Origin: Nageia nagi
Lineage: Eukaryota > Pinophyta
Length of the DNA: 64,000 nt
NCBI GenBank assembly: GCA_050084985.1
Contig: JBITNC010000002.1
Coordinates: forward strand, 34,162,001-34,226,000
Direction: 5' to 3'
Shown here: piece by piece, positions 36,060 to 49,364 of the stretch
Numbering within the stretch: position 1 is the first letter of the stretch
Layout of the letters: every line of letters begins with the position of its first letter
Notes under the pieces: generated by a model
Seen by the model: only the letters and a program-made list of their open reading frames with translations
What the model was told of the DNA's origin: nothing
Databases searched by the model: none
Made by a program: the position numbers and the translations under genes

Positions 36060-36217
36060 ACTAGCTTTGATATAACCCCTTATATATCAAAAAACGCCGA
36101 GAGATATCATTTCGAGGTGCCTATCTTGGATATAGCAATACCAAGAAATGAGATAGGCACCTCGAAATGATATCTCTCGGCGTTTTTTGATATATAAGGG
36201 GTTATATCAAAGCTAGT
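36060..36217. mobile_element. Perfect 158-bp foldback element (MITE-like)
   Basis: Two 67-base arms (36,060-36,126 and 36,151-36,217) are exact reverse complements around a 24-base loop. Ends are ACTAGCTTTGATATAACCCC and its complement. TTT on both sides could be a 3-bp target duplication, but in a T-rich context this is not proof. It encodes nothing. Copy B of the duplication lacks it together with the next 1.4 kb. A decayed relative of the arm lies at 4,451. Confidence 0.85.
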
Positions 36218-36554
36218 TTTAATAAATACTTAATTAATTTATCTAAAAATTCCTTCTGTTTTTGTCTAAATTTACAATTTATTTCATGATGCGTAATATA
36301 ATTACCTAATTGAAGAAAACTGTAAAACTATTACAATAAAACAATTTTGAAACAGACTTATCTGAACTTTAATATCCAAAAACATTAGCATCATATGAAT
36401 GACTATTACACAAATATCCATTGCTAAATGTGGATTAAACATGGCTCTTAATGGTAGACCTGACAAGTTTAAGACCTATATATTTTTGACATTGCTGCAG
36501 ACATTAATCCAAACACAACCTACATTATAACCTAAAAACTTGAAAGATTTGAAA

Positions 36555-37447
36555 TCAGAGGATGGTGGAATTCTCTTCCATCAGCTTAGCAGTCATCTCA
36601 TCTTGCTCTTCACTATTATTTAAAATCTGTACCACACTCCTCTCCAGTTCTCGCACCTTCCCATTGCAGTTCTCTTCGGGAGGTAAAAAATTCACAATTT
36701 CAAAGTCATTCTTAGATTGTCCAACCTCGATCATATGACCAACGATTTTTTGCATGACCTTTTCTTCAGCTAACTTGTCATCCACAAAGAGCTGTGCAGT
36801 ATCTCCACCCTTTGTGTTTCATCTGTGCAGTTCCCTTCACATCGTTGGTGTTATTGAAGATGGGCTTTTTGGATGGAGCTTCGTCCTCAATCTCCACATT
36901 TACTATGTCGGCTTCCGAACAACCCTTGGCTTAGACGCAAATCTGTGAGCGTTTGGTGGATAGTAACAATCTAAGTCACCTTGGCTTAGTGCTGGATAGT
37001 TTTCCATCGAGTTGAATATGACTGAAAATCCAAGCAACTTAACACCTTCCTCTTCCGGGGGCTCTGTTGTAAACTATCTCAATAGAAATAAAGTAAAGTT
37101 AAGGATTTTACATGTTGATGCACTTTTACTCTATAATCATAAACAAGGATTTTCGATCAAAGGAAACTAACAACTAAAAACACCAAACAGAACATATTAC
37201 AAATCCTATCACTATGAAGGAACAGTAAAACATGGTTTATGCGAACAGCAAGATAAGAAGCGCAAAAGAATTCAGAGTATAAATTGTATATAAAATAAAA
37301 AATAAGAAATATTACAGTAAAAATATATTTACAATACCAGAGAATTAACTTACAATAGAATTAAAGTTCTCTTCTATTTTTACAATCTTTTGTTCCAACT
37401 TTGCTTGTTCAAATTCACTGCATATCTCAATTGATTTGGGAATGAAT
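36555..37447 (-). pseudogene. Decayed intron-containing gene piece, copy A only
   Basis: On the minus strand an exon at about 37,447-37,354 (SIEICSEFEQAKLEQKIVKI) ends at a GTAAGT donor. A second exon starts at 37,073 after CTATTGAGATAG in matching phase (FTTEPPEEEGVKLLGFSVIF, then NYPALSQGDLDCYYPPNAHR). A stop near 36,905 and two one-base frame changes follow before the last open part (36,785-36,555: DDKLAEEKVMQKIVGHMIEV, ending at TAA). The composition is acidic and charged, with coiled-coil tendency. I do not recognise the protein. The intron shows it is not a processed copy. It lies in the 1.6 kb absent from copy B. Confidence 0.55.
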
Positions 37448-37647
37448 TTTTATGATGTTTGATATTCTTCCTTCTATTTATATAATAATTTTTGAAAAGA
37501 TGTGTCTTTTAATATTTCAGTCGGCTATATAATTTTAATTTAAAAAAAATTATTTTCCTGTCAATTGTTTAACGGACGGACTCACATGCGACATTTTGCT
37601 CCCCCACTCCACCCCCCATGCTGCAGCTGTAGAAACGCCTCTCGGCG

Positions 37648-40128
37648 TAATAATAATTAATGATTTTGATTATACTGGATGATGATTTATTTCTTTTAAT
37701 ATATTTTTATTAAAAATAAGATTTTCAACATGATCACCTAAATGTATACTTAAAAAAGAGTAAAAGGACTAATGCTCTCCACAAGTTGAATTATTTAAAA
37801 CTTCCAAAATCATTCTTTTTACATCTAAGATTGTTTGCGAACAATCCCCTTAGGTTGAAAAGAATATTGACCTTGTATATGAAAAAAAATTAAAATAATA
37901 AAATATTATATATGCCATATAACAACATTAAGTGATGGTTGAAGTTTTAATCCATTTTATATTAATTCATAATAAAATACATTTTATATTTAAATATAAA
38001 TAATAAAAATATTTAGCCTTTGCATAGTATAATTTTTTTTTATAGAACCATATTATTTACAGGGAAAGTTACCCTTTACTTTCCCTCTTTAGTTTGATGC
38101 GCAACTATATCTTTTTTTTTTTTTTTTATCAAATTCACCCAAGATTTCAGCTAGCTAGGATATCTTTTTCATTGAATTCACCTAGGACTTACCTAACGTG
38201 ATCGTACCTATATGCATCAAGACTAAGTAGGAGAGATTTGAACTTGACCTCTTTCATGAGAGATTTAAAAGTATAATATTTAGGCTTGGTATCCTTGTTT
38301 AAACCATTTTTTTAATAAAATATTTGCTAGAACACATATATCAATTAGTTAAATGTAAGAAACAAGTACTTTTAAATAAATAAATAAATAAATAAATAAA
38401 AAGGGAAAACATTTAGACCTATGCAAACATAATTTAAAATAATATTAGAAAGAAATTACTTATAAATGTTACAATTGAATCTTAAATTGATATAAATAAT
38501 TAGAAGTGTTATTTCAAAAAAAAAAAAAAAATTCCCTTATAAACATGGAAGATACATTATAAATAATAATATTACTCAAAAGAATATTTTCTCTATAGAG
38601 GATATTAAGAAGCTACCAAAAGGTAAGACCAAAGACATTGAAAGATATAAAATAAAAATTAATAAAAAAATAGAAGCTCTACCCTTCCCCCTTACATCTA
38701 AACCCTTTTCAACATCTCTCTTAAAGAAGATTTTGTCAAGGTCATGTGTAAGGAAATTTGACGAAACAAAATAAATAAATTAATGGTGAAATTTTTGAAA
38801 TTTTAGCAATTTTATCCAAAAATACTTCAAAACTAATGGTAATAATATAATTTTTAAAGAATTGATTTATAAAAAATTATCTGCTTGATATCATTTTCTA
38901 GGTTACTTCAAAATTTTAGTTTAAAATTTATAATTTAACTAAAATAATATTTTCAAATAAAGATTACAATAGAAACCATATGTTTTACATTCTTTACAAT
39001 TGGATATGAATCCATTGCTTAATGTATAATACCTAAAAAAATATTTACAAACACCTTGAGATTACTGTTGTCATTGATAATAGGAAAAAGATTCCTAACA
39101 CCTTGAGATTAAGCACCTAGACTCTTTCGGGGAGAATGGTTGGAGATTTGAGAATATAACTCCTTGCTTCTCTCTTTGCACCAGTGAGTCATAGCAAAGT
39201 TGTGCTCAAAACTATGGACCCCCAATCGTGTCTCAACTTAAATTCCAAATGTTTGTTGAGTTGTTCATATTCAAATATTAGTTTTACAAAATAACATTTG
39301 AAACAAATGAAGTATTAATTTCTAAACCACAAATTGAAATGCTTACACTATGAGTGCAGGCAAAGGGAGGTTAGAAGGCTAAGGTGAAGGGAAGAAACTC
39401 CTTCATATATTAGAAAGGATTCTAAATACATATTCAAGAAAATTCTAATAGTACACAAAATTGGATAGATTTCATATTTGGAATTCTTTTTCAAAATATA
39501 ATGGAACTCCATTCTGTATTCACTATTCATCATTAGATGGATCTAAGTTAACTCTTGAACAATTGATAACTTGAATACAAATATGAAAACATATTAGCTC
39601 TTTAGAGAAAATTTTTTATTCATTAAAATATGTGAAATATCTTTTAACATGCTTAAAATATCATTTTTGCCTAGATGTTAGGTACAACTACACTAAATAT
39701 CAGAAGATGATCATCTGCTAAGCATAGAGATAAGCATCTACTTCTACCAAGATGAATATTTGGTTATAATGAAGATAAGCATATGGTCCTTATCAAGATG
39801 AACATTTCTTCCTTATCAAGATGAGAAACTTCTCATTATTGAATACTTATCATTGAGATGATCTCTCCCTTATGAGCATACGTGTATCTTCATATTGAGT
39901 AGATATATATATATCCTTTCATTCTATTCTTTTTGTAACTTTTCCAACATCTTTCTGAATACAATAATATCATCCTTTGTAACTCACTTCTCCAATGGTG
40001 AACATCCTATTCCTTCAAAATAATACTCAATTAAAAATATCATGATCAACACTTTTTTATAACTTTTTCTAACTGTCAGTTATGATATATCATGGGTAGG
40101 GGATTCTAGTCTTCTTAGAATTGCATTC
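37648..40128. other. AT-rich region conserved between copies A and B
   Basis: Matches about 60,945-63,160 with small indels. No gene is recognised. Short A-rich tracts and an (AAAT)n run near 38,375-38,402 are present. Confidence 0.5.
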
Positions 40129-43100
40129 ATGAGAACATTTAAGATTGATCTTGACTTGATGGGAATGATTACTTCCATATATAACTATAAAATATATGAT
40201 ATTTTTATTATTGTTAATGATCAAATCATTTCATTATCCTTTAAAGCATTTGATGTGCATAGGTTAATGGGTCTCCCCTACAAGGATTGTGAACCTATTA
40301 GTTCAAAATATCCCTTGTCAGATCCTAAAAAAATACATGAAGAATACATTTAAACTCTATATAGAGTTTCTGATAGGTGATTTTTCATAAATTCTATCTT
40401 AATATATTATTTAATACTTAGTTTCTATTATTACTTATTTTAAATTCAATTTTAAATTTTTTTATTTTCCTTTTGTATTTAACTATAATCTTGTTGGTTT
40501 GGGTTTGAAAACTACATGTGTATCCTACCCATGTTTAAAATTAGTTATCAAGTTTTTTCAAGCAAGGATAATTTTGTAAGGGCATTCATCAAACACTCTT
40601 TTCTATCAATCATATTATATTGTACAAGGCCTTATTTATTGAAAGAGATATGATTAGAGTTCTTTCATTTATGAAAGAATTAGATCTAACCTTTGTAAGA
40701 ATATTTCTATAGTATCACCTCATAACTCTATTTCCTGTATAAATTATTTAGCTACATTTTTCTATGAAGCATATTATAGTTTGAAATAAATAAATTCTCC
40801 AATTATCATCCAAAGCTTAAAGAAGTTATATTTTCCAAGGAAGAAATACAAGTATTTTGAATTTTTTTATCATTAAGTTTTTAGTTTGGTATAGGAAATT
40901 CGAGCTAACATTTTGGATTATAGTTTTTTTGTAAAAAATAGTTCAAACTATGGCTTCATGGTGAAAAACTAATGTTAAAGGTCCTAAAGGATTATGGATA
41001 TGTTGAGTATGATACACTTGCTTCAGTACAAAAAAGTAAAAGAAAGAGGAAAATAAATGTAGTTTCATCTATGAATGATATACCCTCAACATTAGTCCAT
41101 ATTTTACATCATTATGCATATTTTAAAACTCTATCTGATGTTGAAGAAGTACAATAGTCACAACAACAACCAAAACCACAATAGTAGCCATTACCATAAT
41201 AGCAAAAACAACAAAACTAACAATAATAATAGCATGGTATTTATTTTAATCTCATCACTTGATAATTCAAATACTATTAATTATATCTAATGTATTCCTT
41301 CTTATGTGTGTTATGAAGAGAAATTACCAAAGTTATCAAAACTCCCCATGAGAGGAAAAAAATTTAGGGAAAAGAATCTTAATTTATTAATGCCACCAAG
41401 TTCAACCACTAGGAGGATGTGCAACCTAAACTCTAATTTGATTGTCCCCCCGTACCCCTCCCAAGTCTTCCTAATAATCCTAGTCTATATGTATGTGGGG
41501 TTTTACTTTTTCTGGTATAAGCACTCTATGTGATCCACCATTAGATAAAGATTTTTTTCTATAGGGCATGGCTCCATTGAGTTACAATCCAATTGATTTT
41601 ATGCAAAACCAAGAAGTTCAAGAGGTTCAAGTTACTTTGGTGAATGAATTTCATAATGGTAGTACTCCTTCACCTTCAACAATACCAGCATCAGGAAGTC
41701 ATCCTTTAATAGAGGATGAAAGTAGACATTTTGAATTAACTATATTGGTAACATGTCATCTAGAATAAATAATTAAAAAATCAATGTTGAAAGATATTAT
41801 GATAGCAAGGATGTGGGAAATTTGAGCTAAAGTTTTGTATATATTATTTTTAGCTTGATTTCCTAACTTTAGCAAGAGATCATATTATTTTTAGCCAATT
41901 AAAAATAAACCTAAAATGCTACATACTTTATTCAATAATTCACTTAGGTAAAACCAAAATCACCACTTTCTTAGCAGATAATGAATTAGATCTTATTTTG
42001 AATAAGTTAGAATATTTTAATATTGAAGTATACTCATATTTTAATTAATGAAATATTGACAAAGAAAAAGTTGAAACTGTAGAGACAAAAAAATAATTCT
42101 CAACTATATGCATAATTTGGGTCCTTACTAGAATCATTATTTGGAGTATTCTCTACCTAAAATTTGACTTATTCCAACTTTGAATTATCATTTATATAGT
42201 TATCAATTGATAGTTTAGGTATTTTTATCATCAGAAATATCTTCCTTCTCAAGTTGTTGAGGTTAAATATTTGTAGTATTTTTTGCATTGATAATTACTA
42301 TATCAAATTAAGATTTTACTTTCTTAATTTAAAAATATACATGAAAAAGATTGATAAGTAGTGCACTTGGAATTTATCAGTGTTCCCTTTCAAGTTGTTG
42401 AGGTTCAAGATTTGCAGTATTTTCTACATTGATAATTAATATATCAAATTCAAATATTAGTTTCATGATTTAAGTTAGTGTTTTCATGCTTGAAATTGAT
42501 TTAAAAGGTTTAATAACCTTTTTTTAGGAGAATTTAGGCCTCCCTTTCCATTACCCTTTGATGTCATTTTTCCTACTAAAATTAATATTAAATCAATAAT
42601 GATATATTTTAAATTAATTTAAAAAATACTTATTATGGTTTAAAATTACAATCACCTTATCTTATCATTTTTGCAAGGAATACTAGTCTTTAGTAATAAG
42701 TCATCTTCAATAACAATTCCCTCCTCTACAGAAATAAATCTAGCATCTGTAGAAGTAAGTAGAGCATCTGCAGAGATAAGTTGAGCATTTGTAGAAGCAA
42801 TTCAAGCCACTATAAAAATAAATCAAGCATATTCTATCATAAGTCAAGCATTTCATGATCTTATTGAGCATCTTAAATAACACGTTAAGTGTATTCAATA
42901 TCAAGTCAAGTATCTTCATTCACAAGTCAAGCATTTTTAGCCACAAGTCAAGCATCTTCATCTCTATGATAATATTCTAGAAAACAAAATTAGTGATTAC
43001 CTTGATGATAAAAAATTAATAGCTAAAGGTAAATCTTATTTTAGAATTTAACCATTCAATAATAAATCCCATTTTCACTTTTGAAAATATTGTTGAAAAC

Positions 43101-43330
43101 TATCAAAATGATGGAGATCTATTTGTGTAGTTTGTGAATTTCAAAAATGCCTTTGATACTATCATCAAGCATCAAATTTTAAAGTCTATGATAAATTTAG
43201 AAATACCTTCTAAACTAAGATTTTTGATTACAATAATTATAAGTGAGTTCACAAAACTTAAAACTAATCAAGGGTGGTGTGAGGAAATTAATTATGTTTG
43301 CAAAAGTGAATTCAAAAACTAATTATATTG
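40129..43330 (+). pseudogene. Decayed ORF region, possibly plant-mobile-domain-like
   Basis: The frame from 40,129 contains FKAFDVHRLMGLPYKD, which resembles the F-x-V-x-R-x-x-G-L-P block seen in plant mobile domain and related transposon-borne proteins. The match is short. Further open pieces (40,972-41,157; 41,306-41,533; 41,568-41,768; 43,134-43,322) are Ser/Thr/Asn- or Lys-rich and separated by stops. A coiled-coil-like stretch lies at 42,720-42,965. No intact gene can be built. Only the first 80 bases or so are shared with the end of copy B. Confidence 0.3.
42720..42965 (+). repeat. Degenerate short repeat (AAGTCAAGCAT type)
   Basis: About ten variants of ...AAGT(C/T)(A/G)AGCAT(C/T)T at roughly 14-25 base spacing, for example GTAAGTAGAGCATCTGCAG and ACAAGTCAAGCATCTTC. 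In one frame it gives repeats of the SRASVEVSRASAEIS and HLHSQVKHF type, which suggests a decayed coiled-coil coding repeat. Confidence 0.6.
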
Positions 43331-43334
43331 ATTG

Positions 43335-45225
43335 ATTAAGTAACAAGTTATTAAATATATCCACAATTATGAAAGTAATAATGAATCATTAAATGAAAAA
43401 GTAAAAAAAATGCATTAAATATTTTTAACTAATGTAAAAACTAAAATGATGCTAAGAAGAGAAAAGTGTGATAATAAATTAAGTATGATGATTATGAATA
43501 TAAGATTAAAGAAGTAAAAGAGACATATGATAAACATATGATATTATAACTATATCATAGAATGAGATACTTTTAAAAGGTCACAAATATTATAAAAAAT
43601 ACAAATCACCCTATATTATATGCATTTACCAAAAATCTAAGTGATATTTAATATGGATTTGTATTAAAATACTTACTATTAATAAACAATTAATGCATTT
43701 ATTATATTATTATTATTATTAATTGTGTTTTAAAAGTTTATCTATACTACTTTAGGAAATAAAATGAACCCTATTAGCTGAATTCATATTATTCACCATA
43801 ATAACTAATAGTTCCATTATAAAGATATCCTCCGATAAGTTATGTTGAGTAATTCTTTTAGAATTATTATAATGTTTGATCTAAGTACTAGATTGAGTTA
43901 TATCTAATTATAAAAATAATTAATAGAAGAATTAGTATAGAAAAAATAAAAATAGATAGCATAACTAATGGAAACAAGAGTTAAAAGTATTTTTAATATA
44001 TTTTAGAGTTAGCGTTAAAACCAAAATAATAATTTATTAAAATTAGAATTATCATAATATTATTATCGATTAAAATAACTCAATAGGAAATATGATAATG
44101 ATCAAAGCTATGCAATTGATCTTAACCTATAAAAGTTAGATTAAATAAATATACAAATCTTTTACTTTAACTATTACAAGGATCATAAGAAATAAGTAAC
44201 CCAAATAGATTGGCGATGAACCTTTCCCATAAAGTGTGACCATCAATCCAACCTCTGTGAAGTGCTGTTGCTCAACATGGAGCATTTTCACTCAATGTCC
44301 TTTATTAGAAACCTTTAGATCCTTGGTTGTTATCGAGGATTTCTCCTTGAAGCTATGATTATTGTGCATGATGAATCATGTAGTATTCATAATATAACAA
44401 TATACAAATATGACAGGTGGCATTAACAAATATCGATTGAGAAAACCAATATATTTACCACCTATCATGTATTATGGATCATGTCATGATTTCTCATGCA
44501 TAATCCTTACACCTTTATATATAACATTTCTAGTGCTAAGGCTCCTCCTTGGGCTTATAATACATGAGTGCCAAGACTCCTTGAACTTATCTTTGGATCG
44601 ACCTATTATCATAAAATATAAAGGTAGTGAGTGTGTATAATCAAATGAGCATTAAATCACTTAAATAAATAAATCATTTCAATTACCTAAAAGGTGTATT
44701 TTCATTAAATTAAAATTCATTTTTAATTATTAATAGATGCCCTACTTTGAATATGATTTGATAGTTTTGAAATAAAAGGAAATCAAAGCATAATTCAAAG
44801 TATAACAAGATCAAGAGAATACTCTTTGAACTATATATTCATGGCAATGGTTATGGATGCCCAAATTTTCACCAATATTTTATACCCTCTTTGGCTTGGT
44901 TGCAATATAATTAACCTCTCGTAATAGGAGCAATATAAGATAAATATGAAGGAACCTACAATCAACTTAAAATAATATTTTTTTAACATATAATAGCTCA
45001 AATATAGACATTAAACATCATATCATATTTATAAATGAATTGTAAGAAATTAAACCTTTCTTTGATGGCTTTCCCATCAAGATTATACTTTTCTCAAGTT
45101 AATAAGGACTTGGTATGTCACCATAAGGGATGAGGGATTGGTGTCACATTATAAGGTAAGAGAGATTTCATATTTTGAGTAAGTTAGGTGGCTTAATTAA
45201 ATAAGATGTTAGTAGTAAAGCAAGA
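43335..45225. other. AT-rich spacer without recognisable gene
   Basis: No domain, LTR pair or tandem repeat is recognised. It may include the 3' end of the following minus-strand element. Confidence 0.45.
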
Positions 45226-45227
45226 CA

Positions 45228-45400
45228 TGATGGATGGTGGACATCTCATCACTACTCTCATCAAGGAATATAATTATAAATAAATGTACCAAAGTATTAT
45301 GATCCTTGATGGATGATGGACCTCTCATCACTACTTGAATCAATTATAAACATAGAAGCTAATGGGATTGATGGGTGATGGACCTCTCATCAAAAATCAT
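45228..45400. repeat. Short tandem repeat, about 70-bp unit
   Basis: GATGG(A/G)TG(A/G)TGGAC(A/C)TCTCATCA occurs near 45,228, 45,308 and 45,370, each followed by an AT-rich link containing ATCAA. Confidence 0.65.
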
Positions 45401-45639
45401 ATCAATCATCAAGCAACAACATTAATCATCTCATAAAACCTAACTTTAATGTACACCTCTTAATTGTATGTATTGGTTAAGAACAACTTCTTAAACATAT
45501 TAAGAATAATCATTCTCTTTGGTAGTTTGAGGTTGAATTACATCTGAATTTATCAAATATTGTCTCAAATATATGTCCATATATTGCCTTAAATATATAT
45601 CAATATATTACCTCAATAACAATTCTTATACTTGTTCTA

Positions 45640-47985
45640 TAATCCCATAAAGCATAAGGTAATTATTCATGCCAACCTTTACCATGCATTAAAACAATTT
45701 TACAAAAGATACAAGATTTATAATTTTATTAGAAGATTTAGCTTAACCCATTACCTTGAGGATAATAAGGAGTATAAAATTTTCTTTCAATATGATATTT
45801 TTCACAAAATTATTTCACTTCATTACCTATAAAACTAGCACCATTTTCCATAGATAATTTATAGAGAACACCATATCTAGAAATAATATATTCAACAATA
45901 TTATCACCTTTTATCGATTATATATGAATAGGTTCTACCCATTTTGTAAATTATTCAATAGAAATTATTATAAACTTATGACCATCTCTAGAAATAGGAT
46001 TAAGTTTACCAAGAAAATCAAGTGCCCAAATAGATAAAGGCCACAAAGAAATAATAGAGTGCAATTTGTGTGAAGGTGAAGTTTAAAGTTTAGCATTATT
46101 TTGATATTGTTCACATTTCCTTACATGTAATTCACAATCTTCAAGCATACAAGACAAATAATAACCTAATCTAAGCATTTTTTGATAAATCAATTTATTA
46201 CTAAAATTACCCCACACTCACCATTATAAGCCTTGTGAAGATCCATTTCCAGTTCATTTCTCATTAAACATATAAGAAGAACACCCTTAAAATATTTTAT
46301 ATATAATAAATCACCATTAATAACATATTTTGAAGCCAACATTTAAAGCCTAATTCTTGCATTATGATCAAAATCATTAGGTATTATCCTATTCTTTAAA
46401 TAATCAAATATATATTTATACCATTCACACCCATTAATGCAAGTAGCAGAAAATAATGATCTTTAATAAATTCAATAACAACATATTCATGATAAGGTTT
46501 ATCTAAATTTTTAATTATGAGGATAGTATATTCATCTTTAATATTAATAGGAGAAAGAGAATCAACACTAGCCATAACATCAATGTACTTATTCTTATCT
46601 CTTGGAAGTTTATCAATTTGATATTCCCAAAAATACATGAGAATATCCATGATCATTTCCTTATATGGTTGCAATTTAGAATCTTTAACTTTTTATAACT
46701 AATTAACTTTTTTTAACATTAATTGAAAATCACCAAAGATCTTTATCTGGTGTACTTTCAAGAGTATAGATACTTTTAAGCCTAAAATTAAAGCTTCATG
46801 TTCAACCATATTGTTAGTATAATCAAAACTCAATGTATAAGACATAGGAATGACATCACCATAATGATTAATCAAAATAATTTTTGCTCTAGATCTAATC
46901 CTATATTTTGAACCATAAAAAATACTATTCCTCATTGTTAGCAAATCCATTGAACACTTCAAGGAAATCTGGCTCATGGTCTTAGTATCATTTCTTAGGT
47001 GGAGCATCATTGCTCATGATGCTTGAGGTTGTGTGCCTAACTCATGAATAAATTCTCCTTGCATCATAGAATATTTATTTTGAGGATGATTTATAATAAA
47101 GTCTTGATAGCTTGTCCCTTGGTCGAATTTTGGATGAAAAATACCAAGTCAAATTCTTGAAGCAACATTTTCCATTTTGTAGCTCTTCTAAATAAATATG
47201 ACTTAGACATCTTAAAATATCATCTTAAGCTATAATATATATTACATTTTTAGCATATAATGTCTAAGGTTTTTCATGGTAATAATAATAGACAAAAACA
47301 TCTTCTCAATAGATGTATATCTTATTTTATAATAAATTAACATTTTGCTAATGTAGTAGATAGCTCTTTCTTTACCTTTATCATCTTTTTGAGTAAACAT
47401 TACCCCTACACTTAATATGAATGAAACATAAAGAATACAATTTATTTTTGAATCATAAGGAGATAAAATGGGAGCATTAGAAAGATACCTCTTAACGTTG
47501 TCCAAATCTTGTTGACACTTTTCATCCCATGTAAACTTTTCATCCTTCTTTAGCAAATGAGAAAAAGGAGTAGTCATATTAGCTAGATGAGAATTAAATA
47601 TTCTTCTTTCTTGAGCCTTACCTTGAAGACTTATTAGATCCTTCAAATTTTATGGTGTAGGTATATCAATAATATATATAACTTTCTTAGGATGTACCTC
47701 AATTATTCTTCTTGAAATAATAAATCCATGCAATTTACTAGAAAAAACTCTAAATGCATATTTTTAAGGCTTTAATTTTAACTTACACTCTCTCATTCTT
47801 CGAAAAGTTATCCTCAAATCACAAATATGATCACCCTTCTCTCTAGATTTAGAAAGAATATAATAAATATAAATCTTAATAGTATTATAAATCATATTAT
47901 AAAACATGTATTTACCATATATTTTATAATATTAGATCCCAAATTCTTTAATCCAAAAGGCATGACCACCCAAAAACAATATCCC
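45640..47985 (-). pseudogene. Second Tat/Ogre-type Ty3/gypsy pol remnant
   Basis: Minus-strand order: the end of reverse transcriptase (VVMPFGLKN near 47,950), FSHLLKKDEKFTWDEKCQQD and the RT-RNase H link (47,646-47,242), RNase H (NNMVEHEALILGLKVS, 46,840-46,745; then RDKNKYIDVMASVDSLSP near 46,600), and integrase (HSIISLWPLSIWALDFLGKL near 46,010-46,070; YHIERKFYTPYYPQGNG near 45,750-45,800). It is the same family as the outer element at 15.6-23.2 kb but strongly diverged from it, so it is an independent copy. Stops break it. It abuts the gag-like remnant of copy B, so protease and most of reverse transcriptase are missing. Confidence 0.82.
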
Positions 47986-47994
47986 AATAAATCA

Positions 47995-48851
47995 AATCAT
48001 CATCAATGTCTCTCATTGAGCTTAGCTACCATATTGGTAACTTGTTCAATGAGAGTACTTAATAGCTAACTTAATCCTTCTAACCATGAAACCACTACAA
48101 AATGAAGAATAGTAGTAGGAATAATATATCAATAAGAAGGGATAATAGGTGGAACATATGCAGGTTGATTAGGATTGACCCATGCCCCTATCCTATCCTA
48201 TGGAAAACCAAGAAAAACACCATGAGATGGTCTAATATCAAAGTAGTTTTATTTTTTATGTAACACAAACTCTACATGTAATTTCTTCAAAAGCTAGAAT
48301 GGCATATTACTACCATTTCCATGTGGCACCTAATCGAATACCATCCACCATCTATCCAAAAAATGATGAGCTATCTCAAGATGCGTACACCACCTAATGC
48401 TAATTCTTATTTTACGAGGTAGGATTGGCTAATTGGTTTTGGAGTTAATGAAGTACTTAGATATTGTTTGTTTAGTAATTTTTAGGTTATATATCTCCTT
48501 ATAGGAGGGAACATCCACATAAAACTATCTAGCCTCCTCTTGTTATGTACGATAATGATTAATACCCTCATCTAAGGACCTAACACTATCAACTATGGTC
48601 TGCATTATAGATACAAACCATGACATATGGGGGAAAAGATCCCTATAAGGAGTATGAAGTGCACTAATTATATATTATAAGACATTTATATTTTGAGTAA
48701 TATTTTCTCTAAGGCAATCCTCATATGATTCAAGGGGGATTTTCATGAGGTGGACCAAATGGTGCCTCTACGGGGTTCTTATCATATGGGCTATAGGATG
48801 GAGATTGGGGGTTTTCATGATGTGGAAGGGGTGGAGGTGGGGGATCCATGA
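47995..48851 (-). pseudogene. gag-like remnant at the left edge of duplication copy B
   Basis: The minus-strand ATG at 48,851 begins MDPPPPPLPHHENPQSPSYS. STLIEQVTNMVAKLNERH lies near 48,005-48,065. It aligns to 23,216-24,121 of copy A along its length but is followed on the minus strand by reverse-transcriptase rather than RNase H sequence. Frames are broken. Confidence 0.6.
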
Positions 48852-48904
48852 AACCAAAAGGTATAACCTGTACACATTAACAATTTACTAAATATAAACC
48901 AAGG

Positions 48905-48905
<1 letters not shown>

Positions 48906-48974
<69 letters not shown>
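48906..48974. repeat. (CA)n(TA)n compound microsatellite
   Basis: About 30 bases of CA followed by about 40 of TA. The same site in copy A (about 24,178) has only CACATGTATATATA. Confidence 0.95.
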
Positions 48975-48981
<7 letters not shown>

Positions 48982-49364
48982 ATGAAATAATATGAGTAAG
49001 TGAATATACATAACCTAATGTATGAAAGCATAATTATGTCAAAAGGATATTCAATATGATAATGTTAAAAATAAATTATGTAAATATAAATGATATTCAA
49101 TATGATAATCCCTAATGCATTACAATATGTTAAATAATCCCTAACGCATTACAATAAGTCAAATAATCCCTAATTCATCATAGTATGTAAAATAATTAAT
49201 GTTCATCAAGTAATACATGTGTTATATATAAAATATTCTATAATTAACATCAAGTACTGCATCAACTATTCTTAACTAAACTATTTATACCTAGAAAAGG
49301 GGAATTTGTTAATACAAATATTTTTACCCTAGAAAATCTTAAGAAAAAACTATATCCCAACATT

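Larger units (their letters stand above)
23240..40210 (+). repeat. Segmental duplication, copy A (about 17 kb)
   Basis: Co-linear with about 47,990-63,977 in direct orientation, from the gag-like remnant through the PPR-derived arrays, the minus-strand exon, the MYB gene and a long downstream region. Order and spacing are kept apart from indels: one array unit fewer, an extra block of about 1.6 kb at about 36,050-37,645, and lack of the 63.16-63.69 kb minisatellite stretch. Similarity is very high in the MYB region and lower toward the left end. Confidence 0.93.

Noticed and set aside
42720-42965. CRISPR-like array of short repeats with spacers
   Set aside because: Repeats are degenerate, spacing is irregular, and the host is a plant; it fits a decayed coding or coiled-coil repeat.
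45632-45832. Plus-strand 66-codon frame
   Set aside because: It is antisense to the minus-strand integrase remnant (YYPQGNG block).
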